The translations under genes were made by a program, and so were the position numbers. This document shows positions 32,111-42,672 of a stretch of DNA of 64,000 nt, in pieces. Numbering within the stretch: position 1 is the first letter of the stretch; every line of letters begins with the position of its first letter. The stretch comes from Lineus longissimus (taxonomy: Eukaryota; Nemertea; Pilidiophora; Heteronemertea; Lineidae). Below the pieces are notes generated by a model. That model was not told the DNA's origin, made no database searches, and saw only the letters and a list, made by a program, of their open reading frames with translations. Location: assembly GCF_910592395.1 (NCBI RefSeq), contig NC_088308.1:14153001-14217000 (forward strand), in the 5' to 3' direction.

Positions 32111-32292
32111 GAATGTTAGAATATTGCATGATGAAGAATTATTGTGCTTCATCAAGAATACTTAAAAAATCATACAATTACACATGCCAAATGGATAATG
32201 GAATGCCTTTGCCAAATGTATCAACAATGCATTGCAATGTAAACAAGTAGAAAAAGGCACTAGGTTTCTTAAATGTAATGTATGTATGATGA

Positions 32293-35200
32293 TTATGTAA
32301 TGATTTGAATTTCCTTGAGATATCCATATGTAACAGATGTTTGCTCTGCAACTTTCTTGATCCTTTCAATCTCCTTCCCTCTTGCAGTAGTGGTCTCAGT
32401 TCTGACAATATGACAGAGCCGGTCTTCATTTACCATCACATGAGGGTGAAAGGCAAAGTCCGGATCACCTCCAGAATCTCCTGCTGTCTTGGCCCGCGAC
32501 AGAGCAACGAACAGAGCGCCAGGATTTCTAGACTCGAAAGCTCTTGTCCCGGGATGAATGACAATGTAACGGTATGCTTCATTATCACCAATTGTCATGC
32601 CTTGGCATCGATGAAATGTGGTTCCCCAGCCAAGTCTCAGGGGAATTTGTTTGCGCCTACATGAATGGCACGGGCATTCCATTAGACGCGTGACAGGTAC
32701 AATTGGGACTATTTTTGTACCAGAAATGTAGGGTGGTCCACTGTACCTGTCGAATTCTACCATTACAACATCGGGTAATCCCATTTTGGGGTCTTTGCCA
32801 TCTGTGTAGACAATATCTCTGACAATGCCAGTAGAACCGTTGAATAACCCATAATTTACAGCAAGATTTCCTATTAACATCACTCTTGCTTCTTGACACA
32901 AAAACAGTTCAGCTAGGAGCCCTCCTGCCTTCTCGCTTGGGGTGTTCTTATGGACTCCTGTGTTCAGTGCTTTAATTCTTGCTATTGGGGCGCAACAGTT
33001 GGCTTCAAGAAGCTTCATCTTATTGTGCTCCCATTCATTGGCATGGGTTGGAAACACAAACAACCCCTTGTCACTCATTCTCTCCAACAAATCTTGTCCA
33101 TGTGTTTTCCTCAGTGTGTCCCACTGGAAAGCTTGCAGCCATTTTGCCTGTTCTCTGGTGACGGTGTAGTTCCTCAGAGCATTTAAAGTGTCTTTTAGTT
33201 GGCCGTCCCCATCTTTTTGTCTTATTATAGTTTTTAGAATCACAGCCTTGTCAAACTCCTGCCAGGCAAGTGCACCATGAAGGCATGCATTGACCTCACC
33301 TCGCGGTTTGTATACTGGATGATCACAGAGAGGGGGTAGCTGGACATCATCACCAAAAAAGACAACTACCGGAATACCACCCCACGGTTTGCCAGAGTTC
33401 AGTCCATTTTGAACTCCACAGGAACAGAGGTATTCAATCCATCCGAGGGTTTTGCATCCAACTAGTGATCGTTCATCAATGAGAAGGACATGTAATCCTT
33501 CGCAATGTTCTTGAAGGGTATATCCAGTCTTTCCATGTGGTGGCGTCATGTCCTTCGTCGAACTTGATCCTGTGGGAACCTTCAGAAAGCTGTGGATTGT
33601 GGTGCCTGAAATGAGATTTGCACTGTTTCCTGTTGGCCCAAGAACCTGCACAACCCTGTTTTCCTGGAAAAGAGTGCGAATCCCTTTCACCAAACATTTA
33701 ATCAAAAATGATTTCCCTGAACCTGCTGTACCTGCAACAACTAACCTTAGGTATGAGGTGAATTCCTGAGGATCAGCTTTGTAGCGGTAAAGAGTGCCCA
33801 TAACTAAGTTGTATGCAAATTTCTGATCCTCATTCATCATATCCAAATCTACATCAGGAAGCACTATATTTTCATTTGCTCTTTCTTTCCCTTCTTCAAA
33901 CGAGATATTCTCCAGCCAAGTAATCCCAAGGTTTGATGGGTACTCCATGGAGGTGACTCCCCAGTCATGTTCCGGTCCTCCATCATCGTACTTGAAGTCA
34001 GTTACCACATCAAAATCGACTTGTGGTCGAAGAAGATCCATCCAATCAGGCTGTTCAGCTTCGTCCTCACAAACAACTTTTTCCAACTCTGATGCTTTTC
34101 TGTGCTCGTATTGTCGTGCTCCCTCTACATCAGCCTTGACAAAGGTTGGGCAGGAATCCATGTTGAGAAACTCCAGCATTCTCTCCTGCCATGATAAATT
34201 TTCATCCTTGATGTCAGGAATTTTTCTCCAGTTCGGCCAGTGGAGCAACAGCATATTGCGACCGTAATCTTCAGAAAGTGGCCATGTTGCCTTCATGCTG
34301 CCAGCCATCACAGGAACACGTCCTTTCCTTGAGATGAAATTGTAGAATGAACAGTTGTCTTCGTTCTTTCTGGCGAGGTACTTGTCCAAGGGTGTACTTT
34401 TTGTTAGTGTTTCACCTTTTTTTTCAAGTAACCTCGATCCAGTTGTGCTCACTGACAGGAACTGATGGCTGGATCTGTATAGAGGCAACCTGGACAACTC
34501 GTATGTTGCTTCCATGGCTGAAACATCCCTTCTGACACTATTCATTAGAAGTTTCGTACAGATGGTCTTCGATGTGCTCTCGTTGTCCGTGCAATTAACC
34601 AGGTCGTTAAAAAGAGCAGATGCTGCTCCAGTTGGCTCATTGCTTTTGCAGGCGTAGCTACAAATATAGCGTCGAACGCCAACAATCTCATCAACAGATG
34701 GATGTTCTGGGTCACTGTGCGAGAGAATAATTGAAATGTCTCCATTTGCCCGCCATGCTTGAGTATGGATTCGTGAGTGTTGGACAAGGACAGGGTGATC
34801 CTGCTCCATCTCAAGTCTCAGGATATTGTGTCGGTCACGTGTTATTGCAGGCTGTACCCGCAATAACTTACCTGGCTCAGAGATAGAACCAAATCCCATC
34901 CGACACTCTCTCTCCTTCTTCCCCTTCAACAGCCTCAGACAATAGTCTGAGCATCTGTGCAGGTTGACCCTGTTACTGAGGAGGAGATGATCCTCCAATA
35001 GACTATCCTGGTTTTGGCTGATGTCACATAGCAATTTGAACAGGGGGTTTGTGTCCTCTGGAGGCGAAGGTGCTGTGCCCTCAGGTGGGGGCCAGAGGTC
35101 CTTGCGTGGATTACCCTGCTCGTCCTTGCCTGCTGGATGCATGGCTGTCATGCCAAATATGCGTTCAGCCCAGTCTGATAGTTCCTTTGCCGTATCTTCC

Positions 35201-35787
35201 TCACTAAGCTCATTTTGGATGGCATCGAAGAGCAGTCTATGCGGTTGCTGGTCATTCTGCCAACAGAGGCCATGCCAATGAATCATGCCTCTGCTCTTGG
35301 CAAATTCTTGGCGATACCAATATGCCTCCACCCCAAAAACTTTTTTCATTACATGCTTGAAATACGACTGAGTACGGAGGTCGAAGTACTTTCCAACTAT
35401 GTGGCTGTTTTCTTGCAGCGCAGCAAAAAGTTGGGATTTGTCATCTAAATCCTGAACTTCGCCTTTGGCCTCCAGGATATAGTCATGTAAAAGTTTCCTC
35501 AAGGGTTTGAAATAAAATTCGGCACAACTGCCGGTGCCAAAAAACGTGGGAAGGCCCTTGCCCTGGGTGATCTGGTACTGGACGAGAGATTCCAATTCCT
35601 TAAACCGTTGGGCCCAGTACTGAGAGGTTCCCCCAAGTCCAGCACTGAAGTAAAGCACTTTTTCACCAATGGCAGTGTCGCCATTTTTTATTTTATCCTT
35701 GAGATCTGCCACTGTCAGGTGGTCGTCTCCTAAATGTTGACGGACAATGTAAGTTGAACTATCTAGGACTCTCTTTCTAGCAATCAT
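32293..35787 (-). CDS. Helitron Rep/PIF1-like helicase
   Basis: This 1164-codon frame contains the replication-initiator (Rep) HUH nuclease and helicase that drive rolling-circle transposition. The HUH motif is HWH at residues 170-172 in SRGMIHWHGLC. A Y-x2-Y-x2-K pattern in RRYICSYACKS supplies the candidate catalytic tyrosines. The helicase part has a Walker A motif AGTAGSGKSF near residue 685, a Walker B-like LLIDERSLVG and C-terminal PIF1 motifs, including GWGTTFHRCQGMT and FVALSRAK. The first ATG at 35787 is probably not the real start: the same frame continues upstream through a single TGA into the DUF6570-like ORF. No other break is seen. Confidence 0.85.
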   Translation of the reverse strand: MIARKRVLDSSTYIVRQHLGDDHLTVADLKDKIKNGDTAIGEKVLYFSAGLGGTSQYWAQRFKELESLVQYQITQGKGLPTFFGTGSCAEFYFKPLRKLLHDYILEAKGEVQDLDDKSQLFAALQENSHIVGKYFDLRTQSYFKHVMKKVFGVEAYWYRQEFAKSRGMIHWHGLCWQNDQQPHRLLFDAIQNELSEEDTAKELSDWAERIFGMTAMHPAGKDEQGNPRKDLWPPPEGTAPSPPEDTNPLFKLLCDISQNQDSLLEDHLLLSNRVNLHRCSDYCLRLLKGKKERECRMGFGSISEPGKLLRVQPAITRDRHNILRLEMEQDHPVLVQHSRIHTQAWRANGDISIILSHSDPEHPSVDEIVGVRRYICSYACKSNEPTGAASALFNDLVNCTDNESTSKTICTKLLMNSVRRDVSAMEATYELSRLPLYRSSHQFLSVSTTGSRLLEKKGETLTKSTPLDKYLARKNEDNCSFYNFISRKGRVPVMAGSMKATWPLSEDYGRNMLLLHWPNWRKIPDIKDENLSWQERMLEFLNMDSCPTFVKADVEGARQYEHRKASELEKVVCEDEAEQPDWMDLLRPQVDFDVVTDFKYDDGGPEHDWGVTSMEYPSNLGITWLENISFEEGKERANENIVLPDVDLDMMNEDQKFAYNLVMGTLYRYKADPQEFTSYLRLVVAGTAGSGKSFLIKCLVKGIRTLFQENRVVQVLGPTGNSANLISGTTIHSFLKVPTGSSSTKDMTPPHGKTGYTLQEHCEGLHVLLIDERSLVGCKTLGWIEYLCSCGVQNGLNSGKPWGGIPVVVFFGDDVQLPPLCDHPVYKPRGEVNACLHGALAWQEFDKAVILKTIIRQKDGDGQLKDTLNALRNYTVTREQAKWLQAFQWDTLRKTHGQDLLERMSDKGLFVFPTHANEWEHNKMKLLEANCCAPIARIKALNTGVHKNTPSEKAGGLLAELFLCQEARVMLIGNLAVNYGLFNGSTGIVRDIVYTDGKDPKMGLPDVVMVEFDRYSGPPYISGTKIVPIVPVTRLMECPCHSCRRKQIPLRLGWGTTFHRCQGMTIGDNEAYRYIVIHPGTRAFESRNPGALFVALSRAKTAGDSGGDPDFAFHPHVMVNEDRLCHIVRTETTTARGKEIERIKKVAEQTSVTYGYLKEIQIIT

Positions 35788-35817
35788 ATTGTGGACTACA
35801 AATTTAAAATAGTGGTG

Positions 35818-37098
35818 TCAAGAAAATCGGCCGTCCTTAAACCATAACAGGTGTTCTGCCCAGTCACTCAGGGAAGTGCATGTGTTAGGCCGGTTGCTAT
35901 GAAAGTCCCCTGTTCCATAAGGGAAGAGATAAGGAAAAGCCAATGTGAAGAAATTTCTTGTGGTAAATTCAGAGACGGGTTTGTCATCTCTCGTTGGCCA
36001 TGGGATGGTGATTGTTCCTCTCCGTGTCTCTGAAACTTTCACATCTTCTCTTCCCACTGCTTCTTTCACAACATCTTCCACCTTCTTCCGTATATCAGTG
36101 GGTGGGTCCGGAAGCAAAATGCCTGACACAGTTTGACCATCATCATCAGCAAAACCTTCGGGACAGGTTTGATCTGGAGCAGGCCCTTCATCTCTTCTGT
36201 GTTTTGCCTTTGAAGAAAATTCAATGGTCTGCAAATTTTGCAATTCACCATCTGCTGGTAGAAGATTGAGGCGCTCCTCACTTATGATTATGTCATCATA
36301 GGCAGGATTATTGGCCTTGAGCCATTTTAGAGCTGCCTCTACTCTGCTTCTAGATACTCTGAAAGCTTTACTTGAGTCATTTTTCCCCTGACGTCGTACT
36401 CTTATGATATTGATTTCACTTGGAAGTTTAGGTAGAATTTTGCCAACTTCATCGATAGCTTGAGGGAAAGCCACACAGTGCCCACTTGATGCTAGACCGC
36501 CATGTTTCATCAGATGTACATTTATGGATGGGGAAATCCTGGAGATAAGCTGCTGTTCCACCGTTGTTAGTTTTGATAACTCGGGTGGCATTTCTCCCGG
36601 ATCCATGTTGTTATCTGCTGAAAACATTTTCACATCACTTTTTTCAGTAGCACATCTTCTGCATACATTTTGTGTGTTCGTCTTCATTTGCAGTCTTCTC
36701 TCCTGGCATACTGAGCATAAAGTAAACTTGTATGACATTTGCTCAACCTCAAATGCCCTAATACCTGCCATAGCATTTTGAAGCGTCTTGTCAGGCAAGT
36801 TTTCTGTGGTGTCTTTCAACTCCTCTTCATTGTCTTTTTCTAGATGCAAGGATTCGCGTTTTACCTTTAGGCGCCGGCTGTTGTTCCGCCGTCTTTTTTT
36901 CTTTGCACTTGCGCTCTCTGTCTCAGATGGCTCCAGGGGAACAATTCCAAATCGCTTTGACTGCCTTCTAACTTCTGGTGAAGAGTTCTTGTTTACCTTA
37001 GTGGAAGTGATCTTGGTTGGTACAGGTGGAAGAGCTGTTTGCTCTGGCAGCATCAAAATGCTGTAGTGTTGTTCTCGTAGTAAGAGAGTAATGTGCAT
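35818..37098 (-). CDS. Helitron DUF6570-like region with the end of the OTU domain
   Basis: 426 codons in the same frame as the Rep/helicase, separated from it by one TGA (35818-35820). The TGA follows a T in the context TCTTGACAC, so a C-to-T change at a CpG could have produced it. N-terminal residues 1-15 contain LLREQHYSIL, which looks like the catalytic-His end of the OTU domain whose front half is in the next ORF upstream. A basic stretch (KKKRRRNNSRRLKVK) follows, then a Cys-rich motif (CSVCQERRLQMKTNTQNVCRRC) and the DUF6570-like block typical of Helitron proteins. The C-terminus, FPYLFPYGTGDF, leads into the Rep region. Confidence 0.75.
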   Translation of the reverse strand: MHITLLLREQHYSILMLPEQTALPPVPTKITSTKVNKNSSPEVRRQSKRFGIVPLEPSETESASAKKKRRRNNSRRLKVKRESLHLEKDNEEELKDTTENLPDKTLQNAMAGIRAFEVEQMSYKFTLCSVCQERRLQMKTNTQNVCRRCATEKSDVKMFSADNNMDPGEMPPELSKLTTVEQQLISRISPSINVHLMKHGGLASSGHCVAFPQAIDEVGKILPKLPSEINIIRVRRQGKNDSSKAFRVSRSRVEAALKWLKANNPAYDDIIISEERLNLLPADGELQNLQTIEFSSKAKHRRDEGPAPDQTCPEGFADDDGQTVSGILLPDPPTDIRKKVEDVVKEAVGREDVKVSETRRGTITIPWPTRDDKPVSEFTTRNFFTLAFPYLFPYGTGDFHSNRPNTCTSLSDWAEHLLWFKDGRFS

Positions 37099-37114
37099 CA
37101 GTGCGTCATCAGTC

Positions 37115-37558
37115 TCAATACTTTCGTTTCCTTCCTTCCAATAAGATGTTGAAGGAACATTTCAGCAGATTTGCTGCAGCTTGGACTTCACATGATGTTG
37201 CATATCCATCCCTTTTAAGCTTCGTCTCCTGATACTGCTCTTGACTGTTTATTCCATGGCATACTTCAACCATGGCTTTGTGCTCTTCCCATGTGCTTAG
37301 AATATACCCACATATCAGTGTTCTGTACTGCTTATGGCCAGAGGGGTTCCTTTGTCCGTGTATAACATCATTCAGGCAGTGAAAAAAGCAATTTCCATCG
37401 CCAAGAACATTAACGATTTGGTATTCCTTTATAGCATTGGCAATTTCACTGGTTCGATGGCTTTGTTCTTCCTGGTTTGGCTGGGTCTGAGGCTCCTTCC
37501 TTCTGATCTCACCATCGCTCCGCTGTGGAGGTATATTGTAACACGGGTCCCAAATCAT
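37115..37558 (-). CDS. OTU-like cysteine protease domain, front half
   Basis: The motif NVLGDGNCFFHCL at residues 50-62 is the OTU catalytic Asp/Cys block (Asp54, Cys57). The helical region and the ATSCEVQAAANLLKCSFNI strand expected of OTU proteases follow. The frame stops at 37115, while the matching catalytic-His segment lies in another frame just downstream (37098 onward). A tandem GAAG repeat (GAAGGAAGG) at the junction suggests a 4-base slippage insertion. The start ATG 37558 follows an in-frame stop and lies shortly after an acceptor-like site. Confidence 0.75.
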   Translation of the reverse strand: MIWDPCYNIPPQRSDGEIRRKEPQTQPNQEEQSHRTSEIANAIKEYQIVNVLGDGNCFFHCLNDVIHGQRNPSGHKQYRTLICGYILSTWEEHKAMVEVCHGINSQEQYQETKLKRDGYATSCEVQAAANLLKCSFNILLEGRKRKY

Positions 37559-37599
37559 TTTCAGTGTCTTGACTCTGATTCAACCCAAACCTGAAATCA

Positions 37600-39288
37600 G
37601 AGTCTAGGGTGGGTCTAGTTTACAGAAAGATTGGTTAGAAATAGTATGCAATGCTGCCCACGAGATCAGATTGCCAGCCTGACAGCACTTATGAAATAAA
37701 TGAAATGTTTTGATACTCTTATACATCTTTACTAGTGTAGTCATTTGCAAGCAGAATTGAGCATTTTCGCATCAAGAAAGGGTCAAATCCCTTGGCCTTG
37801 GGCAGAAACACTGCCTTGAGCAGAAAGTGCTACTGTCAAACAAGCAAACGAAACCTGGGAGTGAGAATGAGTTAGTGCTTTTAGAATAAGTAGGATGTGA
37901 CTAATGGCAAATTGTTGGGCAAATCTCTTCCATTTTGGACTTGAGTTATGCATTCTTGGAGGGTTTTAGATGTACTGTCTATTATTCATTCCAGTGTTCC
38001 TTTTTATGTTGGCAGGTGAACCATACTTACTAATGCAGAAAAACTATGGCTGAGATGATCGGACTGCAATCATGAAGTTACATCCATGGAGACAGGATTT
38101 GGACAGAAGGTCTCATTCGTGCGAAAGGAAACGAAACGAAAAGGCGCAGGAATAACCCGAATGTGCCAACCACAAGCTTTCACCATCAAACACATTATTC
38201 AAGATGGGTCCCAAGGATTCTTTATTCTCAAGGATGTGACTATAGGATGTAAGATATCACAGCACATTCAACAGGATGTCCCAGATAAAGTGGACGCATC
38301 CATGGGTGACTGTTTGTGTGCAGTGCCAGTGGTAACTTGCATGATGAAATTTGGGTCACATCAATGGAGACATGGGATACTGTCTTCAGGATTACAGTGT
38401 CACATCCTGAGACAACCATCAGTGGTGATTGCAGACTACCTTCGAAATTGCAACGTCACATCAAGAGACGACCATATTTGGTAGCTCTGAGTGGTGACAG
38501 CAGATATCTGTAAAACTGCTGTAGATATGGCTGTCTTCTGGTTTTGTAGGGGGAGAGGTCTCGTATTTATTTTTTAATATTCAAGGGGATTATTACAATG
38601 TTATTTTGCCCTATTCATCCACTCGCCTTTGTCGTTTAATGCCCCAATGAACTCGCCATCGGCAAGCTCTTGACTTCTTTCTTTTTGTAGTGCATCGCTG
38701 CATGCATTCATCGCGCAATATACAATATATTGTCATGCTTATCAGCTGTGATGAATGCTCTGTGATGAATGCATACAATCGTACACCAATGCATACACCA
38801 TTATTAAAGGGGAGACGAATGCATGGGTTTGTTTGGTGCGTGCGTTTGTCTGCGAACCACTCAACTCGTGCATTGGGGGGTAGGCCTAACAATAATGGGG
38901 GAAACTAACGTTTAAAGCTGGACTATTAATATAGGGCCTAACAAAACTATAGGGCCTTACTAAACTATACTAATATGATGTAGGCCTAATTGTAAACAAA
39001 ACCATGAATGGTATTCCCCTTTAACCAATTCTGCACAGCATGCATGCCACAGTTATAGTAGGCCTAAAATGCCTGAGGCCCTTTTGGCTTTTGTTATAGG
39101 GCTAGGCTGAGGCCCATAGTGTCCTCTAGCCTCCTATAAACACTGGATGATCCCTTTTTTGCTTGGTCGAAATAATAAGAATGTTACACAATGATGCTAG
39201 GCCTATACTACAGTAGCTATACACAGTGTATAGGGCCTACCCAACTAAGCAAAAAGCTATCATCAAGAAGCTAATTTTGTCAGGCTTT
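37600..39288. other. Mostly non-coding stretch
   Basis: A 132-codon plus-strand ORF (38086-38484) has no recognised domain and is probably not a gene. The block 38990-39020 resembles one end of the inverted-repeat element at 39289-39549. TAGGCCTA words are dense at 38880-39250. Confidence 0.4.
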
Positions 39289-39549
39289 CATTAAATGGGA
39301 ACACCTCTCATGGTTTTGTTTACATTCTGTGTTTGTAAACATACCAGCTAAAATGCAAGTTTCGCCATGGTAACCAGGTGGCACCACCACCAACAGCTTG
39401 ATTATTTTCAAATCATAACTTGACTGGTTCGTGGGTGTCTTTATGCACCAATGTATTGTAAACGGCAGAACTAACATTTCAGCTGCAATGTTAACAAACA
39501 CAGAATGTAAACAAAACCATGACGGCATGAGAGGTGTTCCCCTTTAATG
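39289..39549. mobile_element. MITE with inverted ends of about 45 bp
   Basis: The left end, CATTAAATGGGAACACCTCT, and the right end, reading GAGGTGTTCCCCTTTAATG, are inverted. The similarity continues inward through TCATGGTTTTGTTTACATTC and its complement. It is non-coding; target duplication not resolved. Confidence 0.65.
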
Positions 39550-39655
39550 GTCTGTCGATAGGCCTAGACGAGGTTTAGCTAGGCCTTAGGTTTAAGATGA
39601 TGCAAATATCAATAATATGTTGTTGTAAGCTCACTGGAATTTAATTATTTTTCAG

Positions 39656-39985
39656 TAAGTTCTTCCTGATGGATTTCAATACAGATTATCTGGTGCTGCT
39701 GAATATTCAAGTCCCTCCGCCTACAATATGGACAACAATAGCAGATGAAGAAACAGCTACAAAGTGGAGGCAAAATTTCCAGGAAAAGAGTAAAGTGACT
39801 TGGAGGTTGATGTGTGGAAAGGTCGCAAAGGGGAAAGTGAACGTCTACAAGAGATACTTCAGGTGTCAACACAACACTTTGCCACGGTCGAGCACAGCAG
39901 ATGACAGATCAGTGTCAAAGAATACCGATTGCCCTGCAACAATGGTAATGACGGTGAAGAGGACTGACTTTAAAAGAAAGTCACG
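39656..39985 (+). CDS. Zinc-finger exon typical of MULE/SWIM proteins
   Basis: An acceptor (TTATTTTTCAG) ends at 39655, ATG is at 39669 and a GTAAGT donor starts at 39986, leaving phase 2. The peptide has a WRLMCGKVAKGKVNVYKRYF lead, RCQHNT, and later NTDCPATMVMTVKR, forming a C-x-H...C pattern like the FLYWCH/WRKY-GCM1-type fingers at the N-terminus of MULE-like SWIM-domain proteins. It may therefore be the first coding exon of the gene whose MULE core lies at 50.6-53.3 kb. I did not find the exons that should join the two, and the kinase exon lies in between. Confidence 0.5.
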
Positions 39986-40194
39986 GTAAGTAGGATATGG
40001 TACGACAGATTGTAGGACCCCCCCCCCCATTTGGGGGATTGTCTTGATACCAGTATATGTACGACCAGTAATGTAGTAGATGGTGCTGTACACTAAGTTT
40101 CTATCAGTGTTGCAGCTTGTGGTGGGTGTCTTGTCATTCTCTATAGTCCAGTCTTTCACACCCTGCCTCCAGTAAGAAAGAACCACCTCAATAG

Positions 40195-40765
40195 GGGTGT
40201 ATACAAAACCAAGACCTAAGACATAAGACCTAAGACCTAAGATCCCCCGAAGTACAAAACTAAGACCCAGGTACAAAACTAAGATCCCGAGGTACAAAAC
40301 TAAGACCCGGGGAGGCCAAGAAAAATATCAGAGTCTTAGTTTTGTACATCAGGGGATCTTAGTTTTGTACGTACAAAACTAAGATCCCCCGAGGTACAAA
40401 ACTAAGACCCAATTCCAAACTGAAATTTTGAAGAAAAATATCAGAGTCTTAGTTTTGTACATCAGGGGATCTTAGTTTTGTACGTACAAAACTAAGATCC
40501 CCCGAGGTACAAAACTAAGACCCAATTCCAAACTGAAATTTTGAAGAAAAATATCAGAGTCTTAGTTTTGTACATCAGGGGATCTTAGTTTTGTACGTAC
40601 AAAACTAAGATCCCCCGAGGTACAAAACTAAGACCCAATTCCAAACTAAAATTTTGAAGAAAAATATCAGAGTCTTAGTTTTGTACATCAGGGGATCTTA
40701 GTTTTGTACGTACAAAACTAAGATCCCCCGAGGTACAAAACTAAGACCCAATTCCAAACTGAAAT
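40195..40765. repeat. Palindromic satellite block 1, exact 113-bp period
   Basis: The core is a 34-bp perfect palindrome built from GGATCTTAGTTTTGTAC and its complement. Palindrome centres are at 40370/71, 40483/84, 40596/97 and 40709/10, exactly 113 bp apart. The block begins with a non-repeated leader (GGTGTATACAAAACCAAGACC and following). It matches the block at 55.38-55.83 kb. Confidence 0.85.
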
Positions 40766-41002
40766 GTGGAAACACCTGACAGCGCCGCCCGGCATGATCC
40801 ACGTGCTACTGGCATATTTATAACTCGTAGTAAATAAGGTTGTAAAAATATGCAAATGAGATGCCGTATATGGAAACCATGACGTCACTAAGCAGTTCTA
40901 TTTCTGCTACGGGTGGCGCTGTTGCTTGCCTCTGGAGGCGCTATTCAACCTCTTTAATTCTAGTTTAACCCCCTGTGTGTCTGCATTGGTGCAGGATGCA
41001 TG

Positions 41003-42672
41003 TCATTACAGCCGATAGGAAAGGTCAAAAAGCGAACCTCAGGTTGCAAAGGCAAATGCATTGATGCCTTGAGGTTCACTTTTCTCTCTGAGTTGCCCGA
41101 TGATGTTGGTATTGGGGTAATCAGGTGTAATCACAGATAGTCTAATCGCCTCTGGCATATCTGGCTGACTGCTTGCCACAGCACGTGTTACCTAGGCTAT
41201 ATATAAGCTGACAAGATGTTGATTTAGTAATGGTCAACGGTGTAACTTTTATGTGTTTGCTTTGTGGTTATGTTGGCTGAACTTTTGAAACGACTTTTAA
41301 CCCCTCAGGACCATTCTCCTTAATGGTCAAGCCATGCTGCTGCGTAAAATGTAGTGTTGTTAAAGGGAATATCTCGTAGCAGCGATAATAAACGAGATTT
41401 AAATTTTTGGTTTTTGCGGGCTACTTTAAAAACAAAAATTAACTTAGTCACAGCATTTTCTTCTTCTATATGTGTGTATGTGAGGGGGCGTCTACACTTA
41501 GCTTTAATGTTTTGACATTGCTCAGGTTCCGGACACTTGCGTATGGGCGGAGGCTACGGAAACAGTACCCCTGGAAGTTTATGGCTTTCAGGGGGTTAGA
41601 GATAAAGATATATAAAATAATCATTTGTTCCCCGGACATTCAACTTTTGGAACGTCAGTTCCCGTCAGAAATTTTAGTGAAATCCCAAGGGTGTCTATAA
41701 CAGTTCATGCCTTTGCGTCACCACTATATCCGGCTCCACAAACCCATGACAGATTCCATGCTATATTCCTGTTCCATTTCAGTTTCAAGCACACTGTGAC
41801 GAAGCGTTTGCCATACAATATTCAAATATCCCAGTACATTTATCCTGTGATAGAGTGGTCTAGTCTATAAAAGAGCCAATATTACAGCCTTGCCTCTATC
41901 TCGACCTAACTTGAAAATAGTACACATTCCTACGGCCTATACAATGTATGCTATTGCGTGGCCTACTTACTGACACAGACTCCCTGTAGCCAGGTCAGAG
42001 CTATCCGTCCAATTTCAACTTAAGCTAAAAAAATTGCAATGGCATCAGGTGTGGATATACTGCCTATCATGTGATGTCCAGTTTAGCATGAAGCATGCTG
42101 TTTCATCTTTACCTGTTCTGTTAACACACAGAAAGTGGGTAGAAGGCCAGGGGCAGGGGTAGACGGGAGTGAGAACTCTGGCCTTATGATAGTCATCCTC
42201 GGTCATCTTGAAGTCACTATCACTATCAGGTTTTCAGTTCTTTCATGACAGACTCCTTCATGAATATGATGATGAATACTTGTTTCATCATCTCTGCCTT
42301 ACAGTATTTGAACCAAATTTCATGGACATCAGATAGAAACCAATGCAGAAGCATACACTGCTTCTCCGCATCAAAATCATTGAAGATATACAGCAACTGT
42401 TCCTTGACCAATCCATGACTCATCATTATATAACATTATATAACAATTCATGGCAGGAATTCAGCAACACATTGAGTGCATTCGATCTAATCCACTAATC
42501 CACAATACCCATATTGCACCAAGCAGGTGGTGTCTGTAGTGCAATAGCAGATGTCAAGGAGGAAGGCCTTGGAGTGCAATCAATCAGCTTATCTGATCTA
42601 TTATAAACATCCAGCTGAGAGGCATTCCTCCTATTTTGCTCATCTTTCGCTAACGGGGTCTGGCTGTCATGG
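41003..42672. repeat. Region upstream of the kinase exon, duplicated at 28.0-29.4 kb
   Basis: Collinear blocks match 28023-29437. The similarity ends close to the kinase ATG (42669), so this may be a promoter/leader that belongs to a multi-copy element. No ORF of interest lies inside. Confidence 0.7.

Larger units (their letters stand above)
32293..37594 (-). mobile_element. Helentron-type Helitron, coding part, decayed
   Basis: Minus-strand order from 37.56 kb downward: OTU-like cysteine protease, DUF6570-like region, HUH-type Rep and PIF1-like helicase. OTU plus Rep/helicase is typical of Helentrons (Helitron2). The coding region is broken by a frameshift near 37120 and one in-frame TGA at 35818-35820. 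The transposon termini were not located. An acceptor-like ATTTCAG at about 37595 precedes the OTU start. Confidence 0.75.

Noticed and set aside
38086-38484. 132-codon plus-strand ORF
   Set aside because: No domain, no neighbours on the strand and repetitive local DNA; not convincing as a gene.
40195-40765. CRISPR-like appearance of the 113-bp array
   Set aside because: Units are fully repeated with no unique spacers, the genome is eukaryotic and no cas-like genes are present.
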